Source: Deltaproteobacteria bacterium
GTDB taxonomy: Bacteria > Desulfobacterota > Anaeroferrophillalia > Anaeroferrophillales > Tharpellaceae
Reading direction: 5' to 3'
Assembly (NCBI GenBank): GCA_016938065.1
Contig: JAFGVI010000047.1
Span: 1-54,064 of the forward strand
DNA length: 54,064 nt
Position numbers and translations under genes: made by a program. Below are positions 44,690 to 52,747 of the stretch, in pieces; position 1 is the stretch's first letter, and each line of letters opens with the position of its first letter. The notes beneath the pieces are model-generated. The model saw only the letters and a program-made list of their open reading frames with translations. It had not been told where the DNA came from and ran no database searches.

Positions 44690-46315
44690 TCAGGTTTTGA
44701 CCGGCAACATGGCCTTGACCTGTTCCAAAAACCGATCCGCTTCTTCCTGCAATTGGCGACCACCCTGCATAAGGTGGTCAAATTTTTGCAGCACCTCATG
44801 CAAAGCCGCATCATTGGCGGCAATTGTACTGGCGACTTCATCCAGACTTCGGGAAACATCATTGGTATTTTCAGTGGCCAGATGAGCGCTTTGCGTAATC
44901 GAAGCGGTAGTTCCCTTTTGCTCTTCGGCTGAATTCAGCACCGTTTCCATGGCATCATTGATGGCGGCGATGACCTTTTCAATCTCCGCCACAGCTCCAA
45001 CCGATTCCCCCGTAAAATTCTGAATGTCTGCAATTCTTTCCGTAATTTCCTTGGTCGAAGCAGTGGTTTTTCCAGCCAGACTTTTAACCTCAGAGGCGAC
45101 AACAGCAAACCCCTTGCCGGCTTCACCGGCCCGGGCGGCCTCAATGGTAGCATTCAGAGCCAACAGGTTGGTTTGCCCGGCAATACCGGCAATCAGGTCT
45201 ACGACCTTGTAAATCTGATTTGTGGCAGCGCTCAGTTTCCGACCGAGTGATGCAGCCTGATTGACTTTTTCGGTTGCAACCCTTGTAATTTCCGAAGACT
45301 TGACAATCTGATCCTGAATTATGGTGATGGAGTTTACCAGACCATCAATGGCTCCAGTTACCATTGCAACATTGTCGACCGTTGAACTTGAGGTCGAAAC
45401 CGCCTCAGACGATCGGATATTGGTTTGGGCCACAAGATCCTGCATAATGCTGACCGCAGCCTGCATTTTCTGCAGATCGGCAGTGAAACTGGCAAAAAAG
45501 CTCATTACCGACTTTTCAAAGCTTTCTGCCATTGCGCTCAAAGCCGACTCAAGCCTTTTTCTCTCTATCGCATTCTCCTTGAAAATTTCAACAGCTGCTG
45601 CCATCAGACCGATCTCGTCATGGCGATGCTGGGCGGGAACCTCAACTTCGAGCTGATTGTCGGCTATTTTTTTCATGACTTTGGTCATTTCCACCAGAGG
45701 TCGGGTCAGTGATCCGGTCAGGATAAATATAACAATGCTGGTAACCAGCAGCAGAAAAAAGCCGCCGCCAAAGAGCATGGCGCGCTGGTTGAGAATGGTT
45801 CTTTTCAGTGGCACCAGATCGAAAACCATCTCCAGAACACCGCCGATACTGCCCTGCTGCCAGCCGGGATGACAGCGCAGACAATCATCGACAGCAGTCT
45901 GCGGAGTATAGACGTGGATGCTGTTATCACGAGTTGTAACCATGATTTCATGTCGAGCCGAAATTTTTTTCCAGATTTCGGAATCTATACTTAATTTTCT
46001 GTCGACTGTATCAGTGGCTGACATATCGACCTTGCCGGTCAGGTCATAAAGGATAACTTCCTTAACTCCATCAATTTCCTTCTGCCGAGTCAACAGTTTC
46101 TGAAAGTTCTTCATCTGCCCCCTTTCCAGAGAACTTTGCACCCCATCATGAAAGGACTGGGAAAGAAGCATAACCGATCGGTAATACGATGTCTGTAATT
46201 TGTCGGAAACAAAATTATTATAGAAAATCAAGCCCACACCAAGACAGATGAAGAGAGTCAGCACGACACCTAAAACCATCCTGGTTTTAATTGAACTCCG
46301 TCGTTGTCTCGCCAT
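44690..46315 (-). CDS. Methyl-accepting chemotaxis protein with c-haem sensor
   Basis: A 541-residue chemoreceptor. TM1 at about 13-35; a periplasmic sensor domain (about 36-180) containing CLRCH at 145-149, a covalent c-haem motif; TM2 at about 183-205; HAMP (RPLVEMTKVMKKIADNQLEV); and a cytoplasmic signalling domain with the invariant hairpin tip GQTNLLALNATIEAARAGEAGKGFAVVASEVKSLA. Similar c-haem periplasmic sensors are known in Geobacter-type MCPs and sense redox or gases. Downstream of hydrogenase on the same strand with an 82-base gap, so H2/redox or gas sensing is a possibility. No C-terminal CheR docking pentapeptide is evident. Confidence 0.92.
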   Translation of the reverse strand: MARQRRSSIKTRMVLGVVLTLFICLGVGLIFYNNFVSDKLQTSYYRSVMLLSQSFHDGVQSSLERGQMKNFQKLLTRQKEIDGVKEVILYDLTGKVDMSATDTVDRKLSIDSEIWKKISARHEIMVTTRDNSIHVYTPQTAVDDCLRCHPGWQQGSIGGVLEMVFDLVPLKRTILNQRAMLFGGGFFLLLVTSIVIFILTGSLTRPLVEMTKVMKKIADNQLEVEVPAQHRHDEIGLMAAAVEIFKENAIERKRLESALSAMAESFEKSVMSFFASFTADLQKMQAAVSIMQDLVAQTNIRSSEAVSTSSSTVDNVAMVTGAIDGLVNSITIIQDQIVKSSEITRVATEKVNQAASLGRKLSAATNQIYKVVDLIAGIAGQTNLLALNATIEAARAGEAGKGFAVVASEVKSLAGKTTASTKEITERIADIQNFTGESVGAVAEIEKVIAAINDAMETVLNSAEEQKGTTASITQSAHLATENTNDVSRSLDEVASTIAANDAALHEVLQKFDHLMQGGRQLQEEADRFLEQVKAMLPVKT

Positions 46316-46397
46316 TTAGGTAACTCCTGAAAGTCTTTTTTGAGATATCTGATTTTCCGACCTGAAAGACCGGTACCTGGTTGCGGCAGTCCGACTT

Positions 46398-47303
46398 TCA
46401 GCCGGTGCCGCTGTGGCGGTAAAAAGGAAAATTTTTACTCCGGGCAAAGATCGGCGCCGTACAGCCGACGCAGGGAGCGTTGGCGTTCACACACCAGGTC
46501 TGGCCACCGTTCCACCAGCGGCTCGGACAATCAGCCAGAGCCTCCGGGCCTAAACAGCCAACCTTGAACAAGCAGCCCTCTTCGCCGAGATGTCTGGCCA
46601 AGATCTCTTCCTGAAAATAATGATAGCGAGGGCAGGAGTCATGAACTTTTCGACCGAAAAAAATCTCCGGGGAACCATATTTATTAAGTTTTGGAATGCC
46701 GACCCTGACTATATGGGAAATGGTGTGCCAGACCCAGTCGGGATGCACCGAACAGCCGGGAATTGTAATCATCAGAGGTTCAAGCTGACGTTTACGGTAA
46801 AATTCAGGCAAACTGACGGCACCAGTCAGGTTGCCTTCGGCCGCTGGAATCCCACCGTAGGTAGCGCAGCTTCCGATAGCCACGGCACCGGTCATGGTGC
46901 GCGCGGCTTTTTCCAGATATCTGATCAAAGTGTGTTCGCCAAGCATACAGGCTTCCGGCATCCCTTCCGGAATCGCTCCTTCCAGAGCAAGAAAGTATTC
47001 ACCGGCCCGGCCATCGACATAGCTGTCGAGGAGCTCCATAACCCGAGGACCGGAAGCCGCCGAGAGATCACCGTGAAAAAGCAGCTGACTATAATCGGTA
47101 ATCATGGTCAACGGGGAAGGACTTTCCGCCTGAAGCAGCGAAACCGAACAACCACTGCAGGAAAGCCCCTGAAGATAGATCAGTCGGGGGATGTGTTTCG
47201 GGTCCAGTTGTTTGAGGGCTGCGCCCACCGGCCCGGAAAAACCACTGAGTCCGAAAGCCGCACTCAGACTGGCCGCCATTTTTAAAAAATCTCTTCTCTT
47301 CAT
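46398..47303 (-). CDS. NiFe hydrogenase small subunit, Tat-exported
   Basis: A 301-residue Fe-S subunit. The Tat signal MKRRDFLKMAAS (twin-arginine RRDFLK) leads to export of the folded dimer. Cluster ligands seen: proximal CSGCS (C49, C52) with GSCATYGG and PGCSVHPDW; distal HDSCPRYHYF with CLFKVGC; medial CPSRWWNGG, NANAPCVGC. It ends YRHSGTG without the C-terminal membrane helix found in anchored uptake enzymes. ATG 47303 is chosen; the longer frame adds a non-Tat leader. It follows the large-subunit gene, the reverse of the common order. Confidence 0.93.
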   Translation of the reverse strand: MKRRDFLKMAASLSAAFGLSGFSGPVGAALKQLDPKHIPRLIYLQGLSCSGCSVSLLQAESPSPLTMITDYSQLLFHGDLSAASGPRVMELLDSYVDGRAGEYFLALEGAIPEGMPEACMLGEHTLIRYLEKAARTMTGAVAIGSCATYGGIPAAEGNLTGAVSLPEFYRKRQLEPLMITIPGCSVHPDWVWHTISHIVRVGIPKLNKYGSPEIFFGRKVHDSCPRYHYFQEEILARHLGEEGCLFKVGCLGPEALADCPSRWWNGGQTWCVNANAPCVGCTAPIFARSKNFPFYRHSGTG

Positions 47304-47359
47304 TTCGGTAGCCTTGTTTATGAGGTTGTGAATATCCTCCCGAAAAACATCCCGGCGGC

Positions 47360-48871
47360 CTAATGAACCGCGCAAGCCAGACAGGGATCAAAAGAATGCA
47401 CAATGCGCACTGATTCGATCTGTTCGTCCGGCTTTTCGACATAAGTACCAATCAAAGCTGATTCGAGGGCTCCGGGGCGACTCTGATCATCCCGGGGTGA
47501 ACAGTTCCAAGTGGTGGGTACCACACATTCGTATTTTTCGATCCTGTGATCTTTCAACCTTATGTAGTGGAGCAGAGCTCCGCGGGAAGCTTCAGTGGCA
47601 CCATAACCTTCGCCCGTCGCGGGGATCCTTATTTCCTGCATGCCCGGCTGACCCAGATCAAGCCGCTCGCTCTCCTCCAGCAAAAATTCACCGATAAGCA
47701 GACCGCTCAAAGCTCGACAAAGATGGCGGCCGAGAACCGAATTGAACTGCATCGGCTCAATACCGGCGAGAGCTTTGTATTGATTTACAAGCTCCCGCAA
47801 CGGCCGGTTATTGCCAGTAAAGTAGTCGACCAGAACCCGCGCGGCGGGACCCACCTCGACCATACGCCCGTCATAACGAGGAGCCTTGATCCAGGTATAG
47901 GCGTTGGATTTGTGAGGTGCCGGCTGCAGATTGCCGTCTCTGACCTTTAGACCCGAAGCTGAATCGTAACGGGAATACCTGACATCTTCGACAATCCGGT
48001 CAAAATCAACCTTGTCCACACGCCCTTCGTGGAGAACTCCCGCAGCCAGCAGACGGCGGCTCTGACTTTCGGGACTGAATGGCAGTAGACCGTAAGAGAG
48101 AAAATCTCCCTGGCTGCGGCCAATGTTCCAATATTCAGGGAAAGCGGCGGCCACAGCCATAACATCAGGAATGTATTTAAGTCGATAAAAATTAACCGTC
48201 TCCTGAATCAGAGACTGATATTTAAGAATCAGGTCAACCGTCGGCTTCTGAGTACAACCTCCCGGGAAAATTCCGGTAGCATGGGGAAATTTCCCCCCGA
48301 AAAGAGCTGAGGCCCGGTTTGCCTTTTTCTGAATCTCCATAGCTTCAAGATAGTTTTTCAGGGCCTGAAGATTTATTTCCTGATCATCTATATAGCGCCC
48401 GGAAAGACGCGGAAGAAAAGGTGCTGCGGGAAAAGGCCGATCTGAGGCCAATTCATTTTTGACCCAGTTTCTGAGCTTGACCATATCGGGATCGCTGCCG
48501 GCATACAAAGTGATGGCGGTCACATCGACAAAATCTAGAGCACAAAGCTGGTAAAAATGTAGCAGGTAATCGTAAAGGTGGTTAGCACCTTGAATAAGGT
48601 TGTGAAGAATACGACCGTTGTGACTGACTTGAAGGCCGTAGGCATTCTCTTGAGCATAAGAAGAAGCTACAGCATGAGCATATGGACAGACGCCACAGAT
48701 TCTCTGGGTAATCTGCTGCGCGTCAAGCGGATCACGACCTCTTAAGAAAATTTCGAAGCCGCGAAACATTTCACCTTCGCAACGAGCGTCAACAACTCGA
48801 TTGTCTTCAATGACGGTTGTTACATTGAGATGCCCCTCAATTCTAGTTACAGGTCCGAATTTTACCTTCAT
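47360..48871 (-). CDS. NiFe hydrogenase large subunit
   Basis: A 503-residue catalytic subunit for H2 oxidation/evolution. The L0 stretch GPVTRIEGHLNV, N-terminal nickel motif RICGVCPYAH at 57-66 (C59, C62) and C-terminal DPCLACAVH (C497, C500) are all intact. The protein ends at that His with TAG, so there is no C-terminal peptide to be cut off by a maturation protease, which most group 1 enzymes have. The overall sequence is group 1-like (APRYDGRMVEVGPAARVLV). ATG 48871 has AAGGAGCGCAA before it. No maturation genes are in the window. Confidence 0.95.
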   Translation of the reverse strand: MKVKFGPVTRIEGHLNVTTVIEDNRVVDARCEGEMFRGFEIFLRGRDPLDAQQITQRICGVCPYAHAVASSYAQENAYGLQVSHNGRILHNLIQGANHLYDYLLHFYQLCALDFVDVTAITLYAGSDPDMVKLRNWVKNELASDRPFPAAPFLPRLSGRYIDDQEINLQALKNYLEAMEIQKKANRASALFGGKFPHATGIFPGGCTQKPTVDLILKYQSLIQETVNFYRLKYIPDVMAVAAAFPEYWNIGRSQGDFLSYGLLPFSPESQSRRLLAAGVLHEGRVDKVDFDRIVEDVRYSRYDSASGLKVRDGNLQPAPHKSNAYTWIKAPRYDGRMVEVGPAARVLVDYFTGNNRPLRELVNQYKALAGIEPMQFNSVLGRHLCRALSGLLIGEFLLEESERLDLGQPGMQEIRIPATGEGYGATEASRGALLHYIRLKDHRIEKYECVVPTTWNCSPRDDQSRPGALESALIGTYVEKPDEQIESVRIVHSFDPCLACAVH

Positions 48872-48922
48872 TTGCGCTCCTTGAGCAGTGCAAAACATTT
48901 AGACTATAAAAACAACCTTTTT

Positions 48923-48956
48923 TACTACACTATTATAATCCCGGCCTGGTAGTCAA
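48923..48956 (-). promoter_or_regulatory. Possible promoter of the hydrogenase operon
   Basis: Minus strand shows TTGACT (48951-48956) followed by a TATAAT-like and TAGTGT-like stretch (about 48927-48937), but the spacing to TATAAT is only about 13 bases; TAGTGT at 18 fits spacing better. The region ends 50-70 bases before the large-subunit start. Confidence 0.35.
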
Positions 48957-48969
48957 GTTATATTTTTAA

Positions 48970-49227
48970 CAATACTCTGCATGCCGGGGCAACCGGGAGC
49001 TGTATGATTTCATCCACGACAACCCGTCTGTGGAAAGCTATCCGGCCAGTCACATAAACGACCCATGTGTTATTGCCATGAACGATAAAGCGGTTTCCAT
49101 ATATTCCGCCGTGGAAATGGATCTTTTCGGTCAGGTAAACTCAGAGTTCGTCGGAGGGCATGAATTCAGCGGCGTCGGCGGACAGCGAGACTTCATGAAT
49201 GGTGCGTTTCGCTCCAAATCAGGTAGC
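48970..49227 (+). pseudogene. Acetyl-CoA hydrolase/CoA-transferase fragment
   Basis: An open frame on plus encodes, in part, NRELYDFIHDNPSVE, HINDPCVIAMNDKAVSIYSAVEMDLFGQVNSE and FSGVGGQRDFMNGAF. These are the conserved C-terminal segments of the acetyl-CoA hydrolase/4-hydroxybutyrate CoA-transferase family (NDP..IA.N, VSINSALEVDLTGQV, SGVGGQ.DF). About 80 residues remain of a protein near 430; both ends are missing, with the last homology at about 49225, where sequence runs into the 5S terminator. The family normally moves CoA between acyl donors. No start or stop of the original gene is left. Confidence 0.75.
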
Positions 49228-49242
49228 CTCAAGCTGACAGTT

Positions 49243-49283
49243 AAAACAAAAAAAGCCCCGACAGTCAAAAGACTATCGGGGCT
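49243..49283 (-). terminator. rRNA-type terminator after the 5S stub
   Basis: The stem AGCCCCGACAGTC/GACTATCGGGGCT (12 of 13 paired, 4-base loop) is followed on the minus strand by TTTTTTTGTTTT. Together with the adjacent 5S 3' end it is the tail of an rRNA operon. Confidence 0.85.
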
Positions 49284-49295
49284 ATAGAATTAAAA

Positions 49296-49326
49296 CTCCT
49301 GGCGACGACCTACTTTCCCACACAAA
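49296..49326 (-). rRNA. 5S rRNA 3'-end fragment
   Basis: Minus strand reads TGTGTGGGAAAGTAGGTCGT followed by CGCCAGGAGT, the conserved 3' strand of 5S rRNA. Only about 30 of roughly 115 bases remain: upstream (49327 on) is unrelated sequence beginning with AAATAGCTTACCG. A functional 5S cannot be formed from this stub. Confidence 0.8.
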
Positions 49327-49436
49327 TAGCTTACCGACCCCCAAAATTTAAAGTCCCGTAAAATCGATTATATTGTGCAAAATTTCGATTTTAAAACCTG
49401 CGTCATAATGCTTTCACAACACAGGGAGCAAATCTA

Positions 49437-49550
49437 ATGACTATCGAAAATATCGATATTCAGGCAACCATTGAAAAAGTACAGTCCCTTATTCGGGAAG
49501 AAGAACAAATGCCAGCATCGATAAAGTCGATGTTTGAAATTTTGATGTAA
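49437..49550 (+). mobile_element. IS66-family transposase N-terminal fragment
   Basis: A 37-codon frame encoding MTIENIDIQATIEKVQSL and a further 19 residues with AGGGAG before the start. It resembles the N-terminus of IS66-type transposases (ENI.IEATI..V..L). It ends at TAA instead of continuing into the usual long transposase, so the element is cut. I see no clear terminal inverted repeat. Confidence 0.6.
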
Positions 49551-49983
49551 CTATTCAGCCATCCCGGCTATTTACGGGGACACGATCCCGATTCCCAACG
49601 AAAATCAGGTCAGTTTCTCGAAATAGCCTGATCTCAGCCAATCAAATTGTAACGCTCGGACCAGGCTGAAAGTTACGTCAAAAAAAGACAACTGCGTAAA
49701 AAAAAGGCCGGTTAGGACCGGTCTGGTTGCGAGTAATGGAAAAATCACGCACGCTTCCAAGGAGTATTCTGAGCCCGACCGTTCGAGAAATTTCAGCTTT
49801 GGGCTTCAGGGTGTATTCGGCTGAGAACATGCCAGCCGGTAAACAGGCGGAATTAGGCGGAAGCATGAATAACCTTGCATAATATTACAGAAAAAGCTAG
49901 GTTGGGACAGGTAGTAGATGGTTGCAGCAGCAATTAGCTGAGGTTTTTTTGGGAAGCATCGCCGGAAACTGTTTTTTCAGATT
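49551..49983. other. Unassigned sequence between IS66 fragment and regulator gene
   Basis: About 430 bases without a recognised gene. It has a REP-like string TTTACGGGGACACGATCCCG at 49569-49588 and a 62-codon frame on minus (49678-49866) that I do not recognise and that has no convincing ribosome site. A weak hairpin CAGC-AATTA-GCTG with T-run lies at about 49926-49950. Confidence 0.4.
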
Positions 49984-51339
49984 ATGAAATCCAGAAAATT
50001 TACTGTACTTTTTGTTGATGATGATCCCGCCATCATCTCCTCTCTGAAAAGAATTTTTTTTGAGGATGATAACTACCAGCTTCTGAGTGCTGCCGACGGG
50101 CGCACGGCGCTCATCCTGATGGCCCGACAGCGGGTGGACGCCGCTCTGGTCGATCTGAAGATGCCGGGCATGGATGGGCTTGCCCTGCTGCAGCACATCA
50201 ATCAGGATTATCCCGCGACCCGGGTGATCATTATTACCGGTCATGGCGGAGTCGCGGTCGCGGTCCAGGCGATGCAGAACGGAGCCTTTGATTTTCTCGA
50301 GAAGCCTTTCTGTCCGGAAGTGGTTCGCAAACGGGTAGCCCAGCTGTATGAAAACTGGTTTCTGCAGGCTGAAAACCAGTTTTTGCGGGAAAACAAAGTG
50401 GGTGAGTTCAATTTCAGCGAACTCGTCGGCGATTCCCCTCCGATGCGAGAACTCAAGGAAATGATTGTCAAAATAGCCCCAGGGGAGGCCTCGGTGCTGG
50501 TCGGGGGAGAAACCGGTACCGGCAAGGAACTGGTAGCCCGGGCCCTGCATCAGCACAGTGAGCGGGCAGCCCGTCCTTTTGTTCCGGTCGATTGCGCCGC
50601 TCTAAATGAAAACGTGATTGAAAGTGAACTATTCGGTCATTGTCGCGGGGCCTTTACCGGCGCTTTGAGTGAACGGATCGGGCTTTTCCGGGCCGCACAA
50701 CAGGGTACTCTCTTCCTTGATGAGGTCGGGGAACTGTCCCTGGGCATGCAGGCCAAACTGTTGCGTTCGATTCAGGAAAGGCAGGTGCGCCCGTTGGGCG
50801 GTCAGCTGGCGCTGCCGGTTGATGTCAGAATTATTGCCGCGACCAATCGAAATCTCAAGGAGGAGGTAGAGGCCGGTCGTTTCCGTGAAGATCTATATTA
50901 CCGGCTCCAGGTCTTTACCCTGCAGGTCCCCCCCCTACGTCAGCATCTCGATGATCTTCCGGCTCTGATCGGGAACTTTATCCGACGTTTCGCCTCTGCC
51001 ACCGCCCCGCGCAAATTTTTTTCCCCGGCGGCGATGCAGTGTCTTCGTGCCTATTCCTGGCCCGGTAATATCCGTGAACTAGAAAATGTCGTGCGCCGAG
51101 CCCTGGCGCTGAGTCGCAACTCAGAGCTGGAACCAGTAGACCTTCCTGAGCACATTAACTGTGCCTCTCCGCCAGCTCCCGTCAGGTCGCTAACCGCGGT
51201 TGACAGTCTGGCCGCACACGAACATCGGGCAATAGTCGGCGCCCTGGAGAAAACTGGCGGTAACCGCCGCCAGGCGGCTCGGCTTCTCGGCATCGGCGAA
51301 GCCACGCTTTACCGTAAACTCAGGAAATACAAACACTGA
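49984..51339 (+). CDS. NtrC-family sigma-54 response regulator
   Basis: A 451-residue activator. Receiver with DDD at 12-14 and phosphorylated D57 in VDLKMPGMDG; AAA+ domain with Walker A GGETGTGKE, the sigma-54 contact loop GAFTGA, Walker B TLFLDEVGEL and sensor II FRIRR-like; C-terminal Fis-type HTH in GGNRRQAARLLGIGEATLYRKLRKYKH. It would activate sigma-54 promoters in response to the phosphorylating kinase, possibly the one at 52748 onward. ATG 49984; ribosome site is weak. Confidence 0.95.
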   Translation: MKSRKFTVLFVDDDPAIISSLKRIFFEDDNYQLLSAADGRTALILMARQRVDAALVDLKMPGMDGLALLQHINQDYPATRVIIITGHGGVAVAVQAMQNGAFDFLEKPFCPEVVRKRVAQLYENWFLQAENQFLRENKVGEFNFSELVGDSPPMRELKEMIVKIAPGEASVLVGGETGTGKELVARALHQHSERAARPFVPVDCAALNENVIESELFGHCRGAFTGALSERIGLFRAAQQGTLFLDEVGELSLGMQAKLLRSIQERQVRPLGGQLALPVDVRIIAATNRNLKEEVEAGRFREDLYYRLQVFTLQVPPLRQHLDDLPALIGNFIRRFASATAPRKFFSPAAMQCLRAYSWPGNIRELENVVRRALALSRNSELEPVDLPEHINCASPPAPVRSLTAVDSLAAHEHRAIVGALEKTGGNRRQAARLLGIGEATLYRKLRKYKH

Positions 51340-51592
51340 TCGCGGCATCCGGGTAATGACTTGGAGCACCGGGCCGGAAACCACTCATAATGATAGTTTC
51401 GCTGCCCTTTATCTGCTTTCAAAATGATAGAGTGTTGCCGCCACCAGGAAATAAGTTTATGGAATTACTGGGCTGTAATTGTGGTCCGGTTCGTGCTTTC
51501 GTATAGTGCAATAGTGCTATCGTGGCACTTGTTGCTGGTGGTTCTGTATATTTTTAGTGCCGGGGTTTCGGCTCTGCTATCCGGGGGTATCT
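51340..51592. other. Intergenic stretch before the binding-protein gene
   Basis: About 250 bases with no recognised gene. A 73-codon frame at 51424-51645 overlaps the next gene in another frame and is not supported. TGGCAC...TTGC at 51522-51534 has spacing two bases too short for a sigma-54 promoter. Confidence 0.4.
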
Positions 51593-52510
51593 ATGGACAA
51601 GAAGCTCAATCTGAAAACTTTTCTGGTTCTGTTGGTTATTTTTAGCTTTCTCGGCATCGGGATCTGCGTCAGGCAGGCCCGGGCCGATCTTGACGAGGTC
51701 AGAAAAACTGGCCAGTTACGTCATCTCGGGATTCCTTACGCCAACTTTGTTACCACCGGTGATTACGGCCTGTCGGTTGAGCTGATGCAGAAATTCGCGT
51801 ACTGGCTCGGGGTTAAGTATGTTTATGTGCCCAGCGAGTGGTCCCGGGTCTTTGCTGATCTCACCGGGGAGCAGGTCAGGGTCAACGGCTCGGAGGTAGA
51901 AGTTCTGGCCCGGACGCCGATCAAGGGCGATCTTATTGACAACGGTTTGACGGTACTCGACTGGCGCCGCCGTTTGGTCGATTATTCGCGGCAGGCTACT
52001 TTTCCGACCCAGGTCTGGGTTGTCGCCCGGATCGACTCAAACCTGCGGCCGATCAGCCCTTCCGGCAGCACCTCTGCCGACATTGAACAGGTCAAAAAAC
52101 AGCTCAAGAACCGGGTTATTCTTCACAAGCCCAGTACCTGTCTTGATGCCTCGCTCTATCAGCTTGGGGATATCTGTCGAGAATGCCTGGTTTTTCCCGG
52201 CAGCCTCAATGATCTGGCCCCGGCCGTCATCAACGGTGAAGCTGAGGCCACCCTCCTTGACGTCCCTGACGCCCTGGTCGCTTTGGGGAAGTGGCCAGGG
52301 AAAATCAAGATCATCGGGCCGGTTTCCGAACCGCAGCGGATGGGCGTCGGTTTTCCCAAAACCAGCCCCCAGTTACGCGCTGCCTTCGATGATTTTTTTG
52401 CCGCCCTGCAGAAAACTGGCGACTACGAGCTCCTGATTAAAAAATATTACCCGGCAGTTTACGATTTTTACCCGGATTTTTTCAAGTCTACTCCACCCTC
52501 ACTGCAATGA
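51593..52510 (+). CDS. Family 3 extracellular solute-binding protein
   Basis: A 305-residue periplasmic protein: signal sequence (residues 1-32, hydrophobic FLVLLVIFSFLGIGICV, cleavage near RQARADLD), then the SBP_bac_3 fold starting LDEVRKTGQLRHLGIPYANF and ending with LRAAFDDFFAALQKTGDYELLIKKYYP. Two cysteine pairs (CLDASLYQLGDICREC) may form disulphides. Such proteins bind amino acids or act as sensor parts; no ABC permease lies near, and a kinase follows, so sensing is plausible. ATG 51593 with GGGGG upstream. Confidence 0.85.
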   Translation: MDKKLNLKTFLVLLVIFSFLGIGICVRQARADLDEVRKTGQLRHLGIPYANFVTTGDYGLSVELMQKFAYWLGVKYVYVPSEWSRVFADLTGEQVRVNGSEVEVLARTPIKGDLIDNGLTVLDWRRRLVDYSRQATFPTQVWVVARIDSNLRPISPSGSTSADIEQVKKQLKNRVILHKPSTCLDASLYQLGDICRECLVFPGSLNDLAPAVINGEAEATLLDVPDALVALGKWPGKIKIIGPVSEPQRMGVGFPKTSPQLRAAFDDFFAALQKTGDYELLIKKYYPAVYDFYPDFFKSTPPSLQ

Positions 52511-52536
52511 TCGGATTATCGGAAGTGGAGACAGCC

Positions 52537-52747
52537 ATGGTTGACGGCTCCGAAAAGCCTTTGCAGATTTTTCTGGTTGATGATGAGGAAATGGTTTAAT
52601 AAAGCCTGGTCCGGCTTTTTATCAACAAACCTTTTCTTGTGAAAACGTGTAGTTCGGGGGGAAGATGCCCGGGAGCTGATCCGGCAGCATGATTTCGCGG
52701 TGGCAGTCTCCGACCAGCGGATACCGGGCCTCAACGGTACTGATTTC
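52537..52747 (+). pseudogene. Broken response-regulator receiver domain
   Basis: A frame MVDGSEKPLQIFLVDDEEMV stops at TAA 52597-52599 right after the acidic DDEE start of a receiver. The later phase 52664-52750 encodes DARELIRQHDFAVAVSDQRIPGLNGTDFM, the centre of a receiver (D plus MPG-like IPGLNG). The two parts are in different frames, with about 60 unrelated bases between including a terminator. The second part runs in frame into the kinase. ATG 52507 also lies in the frame and overlaps the previous stop. Confidence 0.7.
52599..52620 (+). terminator. Terminator inside the broken receiver
   Basis: AAAGCC-TGGTCC-GGCTTT followed by TTT at 52601-52620, immediately after the premature stop. 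Short stem but good T-run. It may reduce transcription into the kinase gene. Confidence 0.6.

Noticed and set aside
49678-49866. 62-codon minus frame
   Set aside because: No recognisable domain and no ribosome site; the zone is full of gene remnants, so it was left as unassigned sequence.
49897-50556. 219-codon minus frame
   Set aside because: Opposite the sigma-54 regulator gene, which has clear domains on plus.
51522-51536. Sigma-54 promoter-like TGGCAC...TTGC
   Set aside because: The GG to GC distance is about 10 bases, not the required 12; so not accepted.
51424-51645. 73-codon hydrophobic plus frame
   Set aside because: Overlaps the start of the binding-protein gene in another frame, and has no ribosome site.
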